The position numbers were made by a program, and so were the translations under genes. Below, in pieces: positions 1 to 10,722 of a stretch of 64,000 bases of DNA. The notes below the pieces were generated by a model, which saw only the letters and a program-made list of their open reading frames with translations, searched no databases and was not told where the DNA came from. Positions within the stretch are counted from its first letter, which is position 1; every line of letters begins with the position of its first letter. Source of the DNA: Stereocaulon alpinum (taxonomy: Eukaryota > Ascomycota > Lecanoromycetes > Lecanorales > Stereocaulaceae); contig JAEUBA010000017.1 in NCBI GenBank assembly GCA_018257865.1, positions 1-64,000 of the forward strand, given 5' to 3'.

Positions 1-1183
1 CTTACGACCCGCAATCCTTCACGCCACCTACGTCCTCCGCCCACTAACCTAAAATACCCTAAAACACCCTACCCTAATCATGCAATACAACCGAATCCAA
101 CCCAATCTACGCTAAGCTGAGCTAAGCGGCTTGCCACGTGCGAGTAATTTAGGGCTTGCATGATGCGGCATAGATGGATTAGATAAGGTAAGGTACCTTA
201 GGTAGGATTAGATTGGAGATATGCACGGAGTATGAAACTCGTTGTTCGTGAGGTTCGGGATTTTGGGAGTCGGTATTTTGGGGTTTGGGGGTTTGGGGTT
301 TGCGGTAGGTGGGGAGGGAGGGGTTTAGGGGGGATATTGGGGATTTTGATATTGGGGGAAAGGGTTGTGGGGGGGGGGATTATTGGGGTTCATGGGGCGG
401 AGATGGGTTGGATGGGGGGATTCTGGGGATGGTTTGGGGACGCTACTTTATCCATGTGATGAAGCGGATATTCCAGCAAGATGCCAAATTATATGTAGTG
501 ATCTTCTTGTCCGTGTTTGCGGCGCTGGTTTAATCCGTCGCTTCCCAATTGAGTTTCTCCATCACTTCCCAACCTTCAACGCCTTGGTGTGAACAAGATA
601 ATTCACGTGGTGAGCCGTAGCCGCCATAAGACCTCGTTAACCATCTGTCACTCCCTATTAATCGCATATTATAATTACCTATCTACCGCTAGAACATTCC
701 TATTGCCTATTATACTATATAAACGAAAACAAGCGAAACTACGGGGTAAGGAGGCTCTTCTACATCCGAGCGAGAATAAGGTACTAAGGAAGCTGCTTAG
801 GGAGGGCTGGAAACGGGGTTCGCAACCCTATATATATAGATAGTTTAGTGCTCTCTATACCCAGAGACTTCGGGAAGTCCAGCGCCTTTAGGGGGGTTAA
901 TACACGTCGCTACAGATAGCAAATAATTCTGTGCTATAGGGGCAAGTGATAGGGGTTGTCTTGGTGGCTACAGCCCACCACGCGAATTTTTTGTTCACAC
1001 CGAGAGCGCTCTTTCCCACTTCACAACCATCTCTCTCCTTCTGTTCTTTGGAAGTGCAAACAACAACCAGTAAGTATCTATGTTTATCATAACATAGCAT
1101 TCCTCGTCTGCATGCTGACACCTCCTAGAGGTCCTCGAATATCAAATCTTACTCCGAGCGAGTTGCTGACCTCTACAGAAGCT
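1..1183. other. Non-coding, telomere-like and G-rich sequence
   Basis: No convincing gene is seen. Bases 45-80 contain several imperfect CCCTAA-type units on the plus strand, resembling degenerate telomere repeat. Bases 240-440 are strongly G-rich on the plus strand, with runs such as TTTGGGG and a ten-G tract near 370. From about 600 the sequence becomes AT-richer. Short open frames here have no recognisable content. A GTAAGT near 1071 could be a donor for the remnant gene that follows. Confidence 0.4.
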
Positions 1184-1895
1184 ATGTCTCCGTTAAAGCG
1201 AAAAGCCCATCTTTCACATCTGAGTTCCGAATCTCTTAAGAGGATTCGACTCGATCTAGCGCCTAGAACGGAAGACTCAACAATTATAGAGTATCATAAA
1301 CGCGTACGGCTCTTACTGCCGGAGGATCGAGACAAGCTTCATATTTGTATACCTTTTGAGAAGGAATTGGGGCGGATTTAAGACTTGAAGGTAATCAAAT
1401 CTATCTTATCTCTTAAGACAACTTCTGAATTCAAGTCCAAGCTACGGTCGATACTTTGAAAGAGGAGGTTGATAGTCTACAAAAGAAGGACGCTGAGACA
1501 CAACAGAGAAGATTGATAATGTTTCAAGCGAATGCTTTGGTCGATCTTGCTCGGCTGCTTGCAAAGAAATACAGAGTCGGATCTATAGAAGAGCACTCGA
1601 CGATAAGGCTATAACAGTTTGTTATTAGTATCAGCGATGCTCAATTAAGGGAAATGGATATCCCTCGCAAAGCATGGCCGTTACTTCGGAAAATTGATAA
1701 GGTAGATACAGGATTGATTTGATTTATTACATACTAATCCGATGTTAGTTCATTGCACAACGAAATACAGCAGCCCATGAGACAAAAGGAGACTTTGCTC
1801 AACTACTTCTCTCGAATGAATCAACAATACTCATGTCTTCGAATTATGGAAAGATATCTTTCCAGTCTTGTATGGAGCATCGGTTCAGGACCTAG
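1184..1895 (+). pseudogene. Remnant of a coiled-coil protein gene with a basic N-terminus
   Basis: The product is not recognised. An ATG at 1184 opens a frame with a basic, NLS-like start (PLKRKAHL...LKRIRLDL) that stops at 1381. A second frame from about 1435 gives a heptad-like segment (DTLKEEVDSLQKKDAETQ) and meets TAA at 1612. It continues open to a GTAGAT donor at 1702. A plausible intron (acceptor TTAG at 1748) joins another open stretch ending at TAG 1893-1895. Changing TAA to CAA at 1379 and 1612 would restore glutamine in each local frame, but the join near 1391-1435 is also out of phase. I read this as a decayed multi-exon gene; the exon map is tentative. Confidence 0.35.
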
Positions 1896-2213
1896 CGGCT
1901 CGTGAGGGGGCTGAGCTTGCTGAGTTACTAGCTCTTAGCATGTAGATTCTATCAACAGAGCTTACACGCGGTGCGCAGACATCATGAAATGGCCTCAAAG
2001 CGAGCCCCTTTCGGCCCATTGAACACCAGAACGTAGATATTTGATGTGGTTATCGCTGATTTGGTATCCGAGTAAGCCCGGGGTTAGAGTCCGAGTGATA
2101 AAACGGAGATCCTTGGGGGAACTTAACCGCCCGAAGCCGGCCACTTGGTGGGGAAATCCTTCTAGGTAGTTGGTCCTTTCGACTGCAGACGTCAAGGCCA
2201 CTCGACCTACACC

Positions 2214-3050
2214 ATGGCAACAGAGAATGTGGACAATGTTGAGCCGCCAAGTCTCCCACTCGCAGGGAACGTAGAGCCTACAACAGGGGATACGAGAAGC
2301 TATGGAGAGCGTCTCTTCATCTACGCATACGGACCGTTATCTGATAGACCACGTTTCATAAACTTCCAGCGCCTGCACAGAATCAACATTCTTAATCTAC
2401 AACATGAACTAATGAAACAAAATATAGCAATACACCAGCATTCAACGACAGCAGGACAAGACATGGAAAAGTTAAGTTCAACGTTGCAGCAGTACACGAG
2501 TGCGATACGCGACTACGAATACATGCTTCGTCTTCCCTCGCGCGGCTTCGAGAATGGATACAACTACGTCAAGCAACTAGGAGAAATATTCCCTTCGATC
2601 GCCTCGTCGGCGAAGAAATAGAATAGCTACGATGTATCCACCATCGAACTCCGACACGAAGTAGCCACAAATCTGCCAGTTGATCCTCTCCGAGAGTGGT
2701 TGAAACGGATACTTCCCAAGCGACTCACATACACGCAAACAGAGATCGAGCGCCGCTTTGCATCTTACAAGTATGGGGAAGCACCCATTGAACTGTCCCC
2801 ATTCGTAGATAAACTTGCCAGATTCATGGTGGCCATTACTGGAGGCTTGAGTCTGGTAGTCCCAATGTTGATTATGCGGTTGCATGAGAACTTAACGAAG
2901 AGTCTGGTCACTGTTAGTGTGGCAGTAGTGCTGTTTTCTGCTGTCACGTCCATGATCTTCAGGGCCAGCAACACGGAGACTTTGGGGGCGACTGCGACGT
3001 ACGCGGCTGTGCTTGTGGTGTTTGTTGGTACGAGTGGTAGTGGAGGTTAG
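2214..3050 (+). pseudogene. DUF6594 family membrane protein, interrupted by one in-frame stop
   Basis: One reading frame runs from ATG 2214 to TAG 3050, broken only by TAG at 2619-2621. The N-terminal half has the family's YGERLF and RLHRINILNLQHEL stretches and a helical region. The C-terminal half, from about 2622, has LPVDPLREWLKRILPKRLTY, then KLARFMVAITGGLSLVVPML and two further hydrophobic segments ending VLVVFVGTSG, typical of this fungal family (function unknown). The stop could come from CAG by one C-to-T change. I see no splice signals able to remove it, so this is a pseudogene or a sequencing error. A more decayed copy lies at 18.45-19.62 kb on the other strand. Confidence 0.75.
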
Positions 3051-3552
3051 GAGAGTACCTCGAAGTCTGCTTGCGGTGGAGCCATGGCGTTGTACGGGGG
3101 ATTCTGGGTGACGAACGTATCCTTGTGATTTACCATACGACTGGATGACAGACACGAGGTTCTGTGACCACACGAATAACGGCCTATCTTTCCAATTGAG
3201 CATTTGTAAGCCTTCACGCCACATCAAATGCAATCTCTGATCGTTCTGCCTCCCTTTCAATGATGCAATAGTAAATGGTTTTAACATGCATTGAAAACAT
3301 GAAGTACCATGTAATTAAGCGTGATCGCTTCGATTCGACATTACAGTTTGATCCCTCTCAAGGGTATCTATAAGGGGTATCTTTGTTGACGTAAAGGCAT
3401 GTCTACAGCTCCCATCCATCACCAGTCCTTTCCCCAACCATAGAGCTTGCTCAAGGCGAGGTCGACCAATGACCTCGGTAGCACACATACATAACGTCCA
3501 TGCCCCCTCAATGACTCACATCGCCGCAATAAGTCGTGGACCCAGCAATGTA
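3051..3552. other. Intergenic, nothing recognised
   Basis: About 500 bases between the DUF6594 pseudogene and the 3' end of the minus-strand membrane protein gene. Neither strand holds a frame with recognisable content, and no tRNA-like structure was noticed. Confidence 0.4.
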
Positions 3553-5014
3553 TTACATTGCCTTTTTCTGACCCCTACCAGGGGCTCTCCTCTTGTCACT
3601 TCCGCTACTAACTCGAGAATCACCTCGCCCCGCGGTCCTCATCTCCTTCTTAATCTTTTTCCCAACGTAGCCTTCCATTCGGCCTACTAGGCCAGCAATG
3701 ACCTTCCCAGGCAACGTCAAGACCGTCCATCCAATCTGTATGGGTAGCATTGCCATAGTAGCGACCCAATCCATCATAAAGCCTACACTAGAACCGCGAC
3801 GCTGTCGGTTCGATTGTGAGCTACGCTCCGCAGCTGCTGCCAATGTGATAGCATCACCCATGCGCTTCTCCAAGTCTTGAAGACGTGATTCTGTTTGCAT
3901 GGTCTGGAGTGTAGCCCTTTTCTCATAGCGCCGGACTGCGCGGTTGAGGGCGTCAAGGTCTGGTTGGAAGGTCTTGCGAATTTGAGTAATGAGATCCGGT
4001 GATGATGACTTTAAAGAGCTGCCATTGGAAGTTGTGTCAGCAATGTGGGTCTCTAATTCGGCTAAACGGGTGCTGAGATCGCTGAGGGCTTTTGGTGAAG
4101 CAGGAGATAGGGCTTCAGGGTTTGTAGCAACGCTTCGCTGTAGATGCAATGTACGCGCTTGAACCATCTTTATAAGATGGGACATAGGACGTAGTTCTGA
4201 AGCCAGGAGGAAGATTGTAAGGTTGTAGTTCGAGACTAGTCCTTCTGATGGTCGGGACAGCTGATAGCGGATATGATGGAGCAGCCATGCACCAACCGCG
4301 GGGAACAAGAAACAGGCGGCCAAAGCGAGGAGTTCATGGACGCGAAGCTCTGCGGCTGCTGAAGCCCGCAATGAGGAATGTCCGTGGGATTGCTGGTCGG
4401 TATTTTTGTCGTCTGGATTGATAGAACCCGGCTGCGCGGACTCATCCTCCTCTTCACTGCCTTCTTCGACGATAGTGTCGGAGGAGTAAACGTTGGCGAA
4501 CGATTGAGCATCTTCGGCTCGGATTGACTGCGCCGAGATATACCAGTCCCTACAGAGGGATCAGCTCTTTTACTTCGATACCTGAACCCGTTTGATGGAC
4601 TTACCACGGCAATCTGACCGACCAGTTAAGGAAGATGGCAGCCAGTACCAGTAAAGTCAAATCGGTCACGATGGCACTTCCATTATTGAAGAAGAGCCCC
4701 CCTAGAGCAGGGAACAATGCCAGTGCAAGCGGGAGGGATTGCCAGTGGGACGGTTCGTGAATGCTATGTAGATCTTGATTCGTCGCTCTTGGGAGCAGGA
4801 GATCGTCGGTCGAAGATTTTATGGATTGCCTCGTACTGTCAGAGAAGGTAGAGCTTCGTCGATGTCTCAGCGGGCTTGAAACATCTGCAAAGGTCGATGC
4901 TCTCCCCAACGGTCTTTGGCCAATCGGCGATAGATTCTGCTGCCTACCTGTGCTTGTCGCCATCGGATTCGGACCGGTAAAGGGTGGGCTCATTGTTCTC
5001 TCTTGTTGAGCCAT
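3553..5014 (-). CDS. Conserved-type fungal membrane protein of unknown function
   Basis: Two exons: 5014-4605 and 4549-3553, with a 55-nt intron (GTAAGT...CTGTAG), giving 468 residues. ATG 5014 is chosen because the frame upstream offers only a TTG. The first 90 residues are Ser/Pro-rich and probably disordered. Two hydrophobic segments follow (LPLALALFPALGGLFF and IVTDLTLLVLAAIFLNW), then an acidic linker (EEGSEEEDES). A second hydrophobic region (ELLALAACFLFPAVGAWLL) and a helical, coiled-coil-like stretch come next (about residues 260-380). A further hydrophobic segment (WVATMAMLPIQIGWTV) precedes a basic tail rich in Lys and Arg. I do not recognise the family by name. The exon join is well supported; the function is open. 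Confidence 0.75.
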
Positions 5015-6309
5015 TGGGTTCAAGGTTGCAGGAATGTGAGACTTCGATTCGCTCTCACCGCACCATTGTCAGCAAGTTCCGGGCGCAAGTCTGCCCAAGC
5101 GCCTTGTGATAGGCTTCTTGGATTTTCATCGTGTTATCGCCGTCCTTGGCCATTGGCCTCTTGAGTTGGCATTGATGACAACCAGACGCCACTACGAAAC
5201 AGGAAAGGGTTCGCGTGTTGACCGAGTGCCTGGTGGCGGCTCCTTCCGCCCGTGCATTTCCGCCAAGCTTTGACTACGTATCTTTTGCCTCCAAACCACC
5301 TGCATCTTCCAACATTCTGTATAATTTCCTGGCTAGCCAGAATCAGACTGACAGACCAGGTTTATATGTATATGCTCCTTCCGCCTGAGCTCCACATTGC
5401 TAATGCCATTGTTATTCCCGCCGGCAGCATGCAGATTCTTGCCCCTACGACAATTAACCCGGTCACCAGACGGACACTCCTGCAGGCTCAACAGAATTTC
5501 ATGCATGTGAGCCGGGCAGGCTTTTGCCGTAACTGGCTCCTTCTTTTCTACTCTATAGGGCTGCCTCAAGATACTGCCCTGTGATTTCTGTTTGCAGCGT
5601 GTTATCCAGCTTTCTCAATGTCTTATCTTATTGACACCCAAAAAGGGAATATCGGACCTCAATGGCTTGAAACGTAATGCCTGCTCTTCAATAACGGATG
5701 CCTTACATCAGTGTTTCAGTACTATCTGTGAATAGCCTATTGCCAAAGTAGTCTTTCTATTGCAAGTCCCTCTTTGGGCAGCTTGCATATGTGAGGTCCA
5801 TGCACGAGTCGCCAGAATTGCCCGTTCGCATTTGGCGAAGTTCTATTGACCTATTGACAGTGCATCTACGGATGTCACTTATATGCATTAAGCCTGACTG
5901 TACAATAAAGCGTGCTCCCATGTGGTCCTCTTTCACGTCTTCTACAGCTAAATCCTCTTCCAAACCAGCCTGAATATCTCATTATATCCTCATGCACCAA
6001 GCTGCTGAACAGCTACACCTTTGCCTTTGTCGTGCCTGAACTCGTTCGGATACATGCAAGCATCTCAGTCGAGTCATTCCACTCTCACACCTGATAATCC
6101 GCATCCTTACTAGTCTCATCAAATCATCGTCAGTCTCTCCTCCGCCTGGAGTGCCGCTGCTATCAGTGGAGCCGAACAGCTGGTCTGGGTCACCTCTCGT
6201 AGGCCTCACGTCGTCCTTGCCATAAGAACTCTAACCTTCATTCTCTCCAGCAAACCTCTTGTCTTCTCACAGCATCAATATCTTAACCCTTCCTTACACA
6301 TCGCTCGTC
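5015..6309. other. Intergenic, shared upstream region of two divergent genes
   Basis: About 1.3 kb separates the minus-strand membrane protein from the plus-strand pheromone receptor, so both promoters should lie here. Open frames in it are short, mostly lack an ATG and show no recognisable motifs. No RNA gene was noticed. Confidence 0.4.
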
Positions 6310-7812
6310 ATGGCCGAGTCGATGTTCCCACTCACGCCGGCTGCAATCGCAGTTCCTGTGCTGGCATTGATCGTGCTCATAATCGACACTCCTGCAATGG
6401 TTTGGCATATCAAAAATCGAAATCTCGCAGCATCCTCCTTGGTTTTCTGGATCCTCCTCGCAAACCTCATGATCTTTGTCAACGCTATCATCTGGCCTAC
6501 CGACAATACAACAAGTTGGTGGCTTGGCTATGGTCTTTGCGATATCGAAATCAAACTCCAAATCGGCCTCTGGTTCGGAGTCGTGGGCGCCCTAGCATGC
6601 ATCATGCGCAATTTAGCCGGAGTCTTGGATACTGATAGGACAGTCCTGAGTTTGACTCAAGCTCAGCGCCGTAGGCAGACCATCATCGACTGTCTGCTCT
6701 GCTTTGGAGCTCCTGTTTACGCTATGGCTATACATTATGTCGTCCAACCATTCAGATACTATATCTTTGCCATCTCTGGATGTACAGCTGCCTTCGATAA
6801 GAGCTGGGTAAAGCTCGTCTTGCTCTTGATCTGGCCCCCTGTTCTTTGCGTTGTGGTTGTCTACTATAGTAGTAAGTTACCACCCACTGTTCCTGTATCA
6901 TTTTTATGTAATGACAACCCTTAGTTCTTGTCATTATCAGGATGCGCCGCTACCGCAAGAACTTTTCCGATATTCTTACTTCCTCGAACTCTAATCAGAC
7001 CAAGTCTCGATTTTTACGCTTGTTCTGGATGTCAATTGTTCTCATCGTGGTGGCGTTCCCTACTCAGATCTATGTTCTATACGAGAACTCGGTCATTGCT
7101 ATGATACCCTACAGCTGGGTTGCAATCCATGGATCTGATTGGCCGACAATCGAATTGGTACCTTCCGGAGGAACAGTCCTCTTCGACCGCTGGATTCAGA
7201 TCGGTGCCGGATTCGTCCTCTTCGTCTTCTTTGGTCTTGGTCAAGATGCGAAGGCTATGTATCGCAAATGGCTCATCAAGGTTGGCTTTGGCAGATGCTT
7301 CCTATTCCTTTGTAGCCAAGGGCGCGTAAAAGCGCAGCGATGGTCGGCAACAGGGAGCGACTCTCGATTCTCCACTAAGAAGTTGTTCCGGAACTCTGGG
7401 TCATCGTAAGCCATCCTGTGCTTTTCTTCACACTTTTTCAAGTAGGTACTGACACATTGCCACGCATAGCAATAGGCAGTCTGTCTCGACAACAGCGGAT
7501 GCACCCTCTCCTGTCGAGCCGCAGAACGGTTTGCCCCGATCTCCAGCTGTCCCAGAAATCGAGCAAGAAGCGCCATACGCTACGACCACATCACCCTCGG
7601 CAGATGGAAAGCACGATCCACAGGTATCTGGCTCTGTACCACGCTCATGGCTTGATCACTTCCTTGTGAGAACCCACTTGTCCGCACCAAACCGACAGTC
7701 TTCGGCTCGTCCCCATGCGTCTCTAGTACCTGGACCTGGCTTCTTCGGTACGATCACGCAGAGCATTTATCATTACCCCAAAGAGACTGATACCACAAGT
7801 GGCGCCGTGTGA
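6310..7812 (+). CDS. Ste3-type (a-factor-like) pheromone receptor, GPCR
   Basis: Three exons: 6310-6871, 6925-7405 and 7476-7812 (introns of 53 and 70 nt), 459 residues. This is a seven-helix receptor that senses the lipid-modified peptide pheromone of the opposite mating type and signals through a heterotrimeric G protein to the mating MAP-kinase pathway. Hydrophobic helices start near residue 7 (TPAAIAVPVLALIVLII) and recur through exon 2. The first intron join gives ILVIIRMRRYRKNF, the typical third-loop sequence of Ste3/PreA receptors, and this fixes the acceptor at 6924. RNLAGVLDTDR after helix 3 is also typical. The last 140 residues are a Ser/Pro-rich cytoplasmic tail. ATG 6310 is the first in frame with the helices. 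Confidence 0.92.
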
Positions 7813-8324
7813 GGTTCACAACACAATTACTTTTTTTGTGGTAATGAGACATGTCATGTGTCAGAACATGAACTGTATCTAATCATCACGGCAGCACAAG
7901 CTTCACCCTGTTATTCATGCTAGTATTTGTGTAAAATCGAACTTGAAGGAGAGCCACATATTCAATGGAGCTACAGATGAATTCGGGAGCACTAATTATT
8001 GGGGAAGTAATCCACATTTTGCAGCATTCGAAATAGCACAGACGTAGCAGATCACATAGCATACATCAATTGAAGAGCCCTTTTTCACCGTTCACGAAAA
8101 CAAACCGCAGCTACATTGTGTGTCCTGCTAGAGATCGCAAATCGGATGCTAGAAGCTGATTGGCTACTCCCTCAATCGCGCCAAGCCTTATGAATGAGTC
8201 GCGCACCCTTCCAACAGCGAATCTATCACAACATCGCAAGCAAGCCTGTCCACCTCATCCATATTACAACCATACCCACCCTTTGCCCCAAGAACCCCTA
8301 CACGACCTCCATTCACATCCCAAA
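7813..8324. other. Intergenic, nothing recognised
   Basis: About 500 bases between the receptor stop and the SSB start. It presumably holds the receptor 3' UTR and the SSB promoter. An open frame enters the SSB gene from 8160, but it lacks an ATG and family-like sequence before 8325. Confidence 0.4.
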
Positions 8325-9012
8325 ATGTCCTTCCTAACCTCCCTCCGCCCAACCACCACCCCCCTACGCACCCTCAACGCCCTCCGCTCCTTCTCCACCA
8401 CCCCAACCTCCCGCCTCGCGCGCATGACTATTGTCGGCCGTCTCGCTGATTCTCCGGAAATCGTCGCTACGGCTAGTGGTCAGGATGTGGTTAGGTATGC
8501 TTTGGGGACTAGTCATGGGCCGAAAGATAATAGGCAGACGAGTTGGTGGAAGGTTGCTTGTTTTGCGCCGGAGGGGGGGTTGAGGGATTTGGTTATGGGG
8601 TTGGGGAAGGGGTGAGTTGCTTTTTTGTTTTCTTTGTTGGTGGGTTTGGAGGGGAGGGGGGGTGGGTGGGAGAGGGAGGTTGGTTGGTTGGGGAAAGGAG
8701 GCGCTGGGGGTGAAGATGATGGCGGAATTAGAGGGGAGCAGATTTGAGGTGGTTGTTTGGAGTTTGAAATGTGAGGTACTGATGTGTGGGTTTTACAGGT
8801 CGCTCGTGTATTTGGAGGGAGATTGCAGTATGAGTAAATTCCAGGGCAAAGATGGGACAGCGCAAACCGCTCTAAGCATAGTGCAGCGTGAGTGCTATTG
8901 TCTTCATCAGATTACTTGAGTAAGGTCGCTAATCATCTTGCTAGGTAATGTTGAGATCCTCGATCGTCGAGACCCGAGAGCTGAGGGTCAGACTGAGGGC
9001 GAATCGGTATAG
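8325..9012 (+). CDS. RIM1: Mitochondrial single-stranded DNA-binding protein (Rim1-like)
   Basis: Three exons: 8325-8611, 8799-8887 and 8945-9012, 147 residues, close to the usual length of mitochondrial SSB. The N-terminus (MSFLTSLRPTTTPLRTL...RSFSTT) is a Ser/Arg/Thr-rich mitochondrial targeting sequence with almost no acidic residues. The OB-fold follows: MTIVGRLADSPEI, then SWWKVACFAPE, then SLVYLEGDCSM across the first intron, ending in a short acidic tail. The protein coats single-stranded mtDNA during replication. Introns are 187 and 57 nt; both donors are GTGAGT and the phases match at both joins. The first intron is markedly G/T-rich. ATG 8325 follows AAA and fits the targeting peptide. 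Confidence 0.88.
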
Positions 9013-9281
9013 GGGGTATCAGGAAGCTTGTATAGGTAATGGTGAAAGAGGGGATAGGGCGAACAGTGCTGGAATTGACGCTCTCAACTCTGCGCGTTAC
9101 GGTTTGTGTATCAATTTGGTGACTTGTAGCGAACTGTACTATACCCGGGGACTTTCTGTCTTTATTGTTATAGGGAATGAAAATACTGCCATTTTTATAA
9201 GATTGAACGTTATTGATTTTCGAAGCCAGTATGACCATCGCATATTCTTCATATATGGGTATCTCATCATTATTAAGCTCT

Positions 9282-10523
9282 TCACAACTGGAATTTGGTC
9301 CTCTCCTTCTCCATCCTTACCTTCCACTCCCACTCCTGCCCACTCGCCCTCTGAATCCCCCTATCCACCCGTCTCAACTTCATCGTGAACCGTGGCCCCA
9401 GCTCCTGCAAGCCCGCCCTAATGCCCTCCGCTCCCTTTACCTCTTTTCCATCAGGCCCTACCACGTTCTTCTCGGTCTCCCTCTTCTCTCTAAACACGTA
9501 CCGATGTCGTCGCAGGAATATGTAGTCGCGCTGGTTATGTAAGGTCACTACCTGCCGCCCTTGCAATTCGGGTTGCGGAGGGAACATGGTTTGGAAGGAC
9601 TTAGCTACCAGCAAGCCTAGCGGCGTGCGAAAGTTATTGAGGATGAGTTCGGGGGTGTGATTTGTAGGGTTTCCGTGGCCTGGAAGCCGGCGTCCTTCGA
9701 TCCAGTTGCTTATGGAGTAATGGCATGTTGGGCCTTCAGGTAGATGCACCACCGTCAATCCCGTAGGCTTCTTCAAGTCTTCCTTCAGCACAATGACGGC
9801 AGTGTATTTCCTGTTCGAAGCAAATGATGCGATTTCTTTGACAGAGAACTTGTGACTATAGCGATGTGAGGAGCGCGGTATGTAGACTGAGTGTGGGAAG
9901 AGAGATGTGAGAAGTTGGGCTTCATGATGGATTGTGGAATTGAGGGAGGTGGTGATCAGAATCTTAGGTGTTGGTGGAATATCTGCGGAGAAGAGGTTTG
10001 GGAATTTAGCTGCTAGAGCTTCAGGTGTGAAATTCAGGGCGTTACTCGTGATTGACTGATTGGGGCTCGTTGCTCGTTCTGTTGCGGTTCGCTTCTTTGA
10101 CGGTTTCTGGGTTGCTGTAGGCTCTTCTGTCTCGTCTTCGCTGGCGGAGTCGATCATGCTGTCCACTTCGTCTTCTGAGCCAGGAAATGTCTCTTCCTCC
10201 TCTGCCGCTGCCTGCTCCTCCTCGACCTTCTGACGCTTCAATCGCTCGACATCAACAGATAGTCCAAGTCCATCGCTAGTATCTCGATCGACTTCGTCCC
10301 AGACTCTTTTCCTCTCCAGCGTCAAAGGGACGTTCTGTTTCACTCTTTCCTCCCGTAGCCTTGGATCTTTGTCCTCCTCTCTTCTCCTCCGGAATCGCTC
10401 ATCTCTCTTAATACTGTCCTGAGCTTTCTTGCGCCTAACATGTAGGCCTTGACGCTTTTCTTTGTTTGCGGTTCTGAACGGTAAGTGGGCCTTTGAAGAC
10501 AGCTTCAGCTTCTTAGACGCCAT
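9282..10523 (-). CDS. RPF1: Ribosome production factor 1 (Brix domain)
   Basis: A single exon of 413 residues. The first 110 residues are highly charged (HVRRKKAQDSIKRDERF, then LTLERKRVWDEVD), followed by an acidic linker. The Brix domain spans about residues 170-370, with PKILITTSLNSTIHHEAQLL near its start, SVYIPRSSHRYS and LPEGPTCHYSISNWIEGRRL in the middle, and HNQRDYIFLRRHRYVF near the end. These features match Rpf1, a nucleolar factor needed for 60S subunit assembly and the processing of 27S pre-rRNA. It is divergent from the glycyl-tRNA synthetase gene, with 199 bp between the two start codons, so they share an upstream region. Confidence 0.95.
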   Translation of the reverse strand: MASKKLKLSSKAHLPFRTANKEKRQGLHVRRKKAQDSIKRDERFRRRREEDKDPRLREERVKQNVPLTLERKRVWDEVDRDTSDGLGLSVDVERLKRQKVEEEQAAAEEEETFPGSEDEVDSMIDSASEDETEEPTATQKPSKKRTATERATSPNQSITSNALNFTPEALAAKFPNLFSADIPPTPKILITTSLNSTIHHEAQLLTSLFPHSVYIPRSSHRYSHKFSVKEIASFASNRKYTAVIVLKEDLKKPTGLTVVHLPEGPTCHYSISNWIEGRRLPGHGNPTNHTPELILNNFRTPLGLLVAKSFQTMFPPQPELQGRQVVTLHNQRDYIFLRRHRYVFREKRETEKNVVGPDGKEVKGAEGIRAGLQELGPRFTMKLRRVDRGIQRASGQEWEWKVRMEKERTKFQL

Positions 10524-10722
10524 TAGGACAGCAGCCCGAAGGTCTAGATTGCAGGGAATTATGAGACGTTCGAAAGGCGTCCGAGGTTGCCAATTTTCGT
10601 GGGACTTAGTCCGAGGTTTAGCCGTCTGCAGCTTCAGAGTGCAGTCACGCTTTTTGACTCACGATTGAGATGAGCAACACGACATGACTGTTTGTCGTCA
10701 GTGGTAGAAGTCTATAAAGTAC

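Noticed and set aside
2577..2885. Minus-strand frame across the DUF6594 pseudogene
   Set aside because: It is antisense to a clear family match and shows no features of its own.
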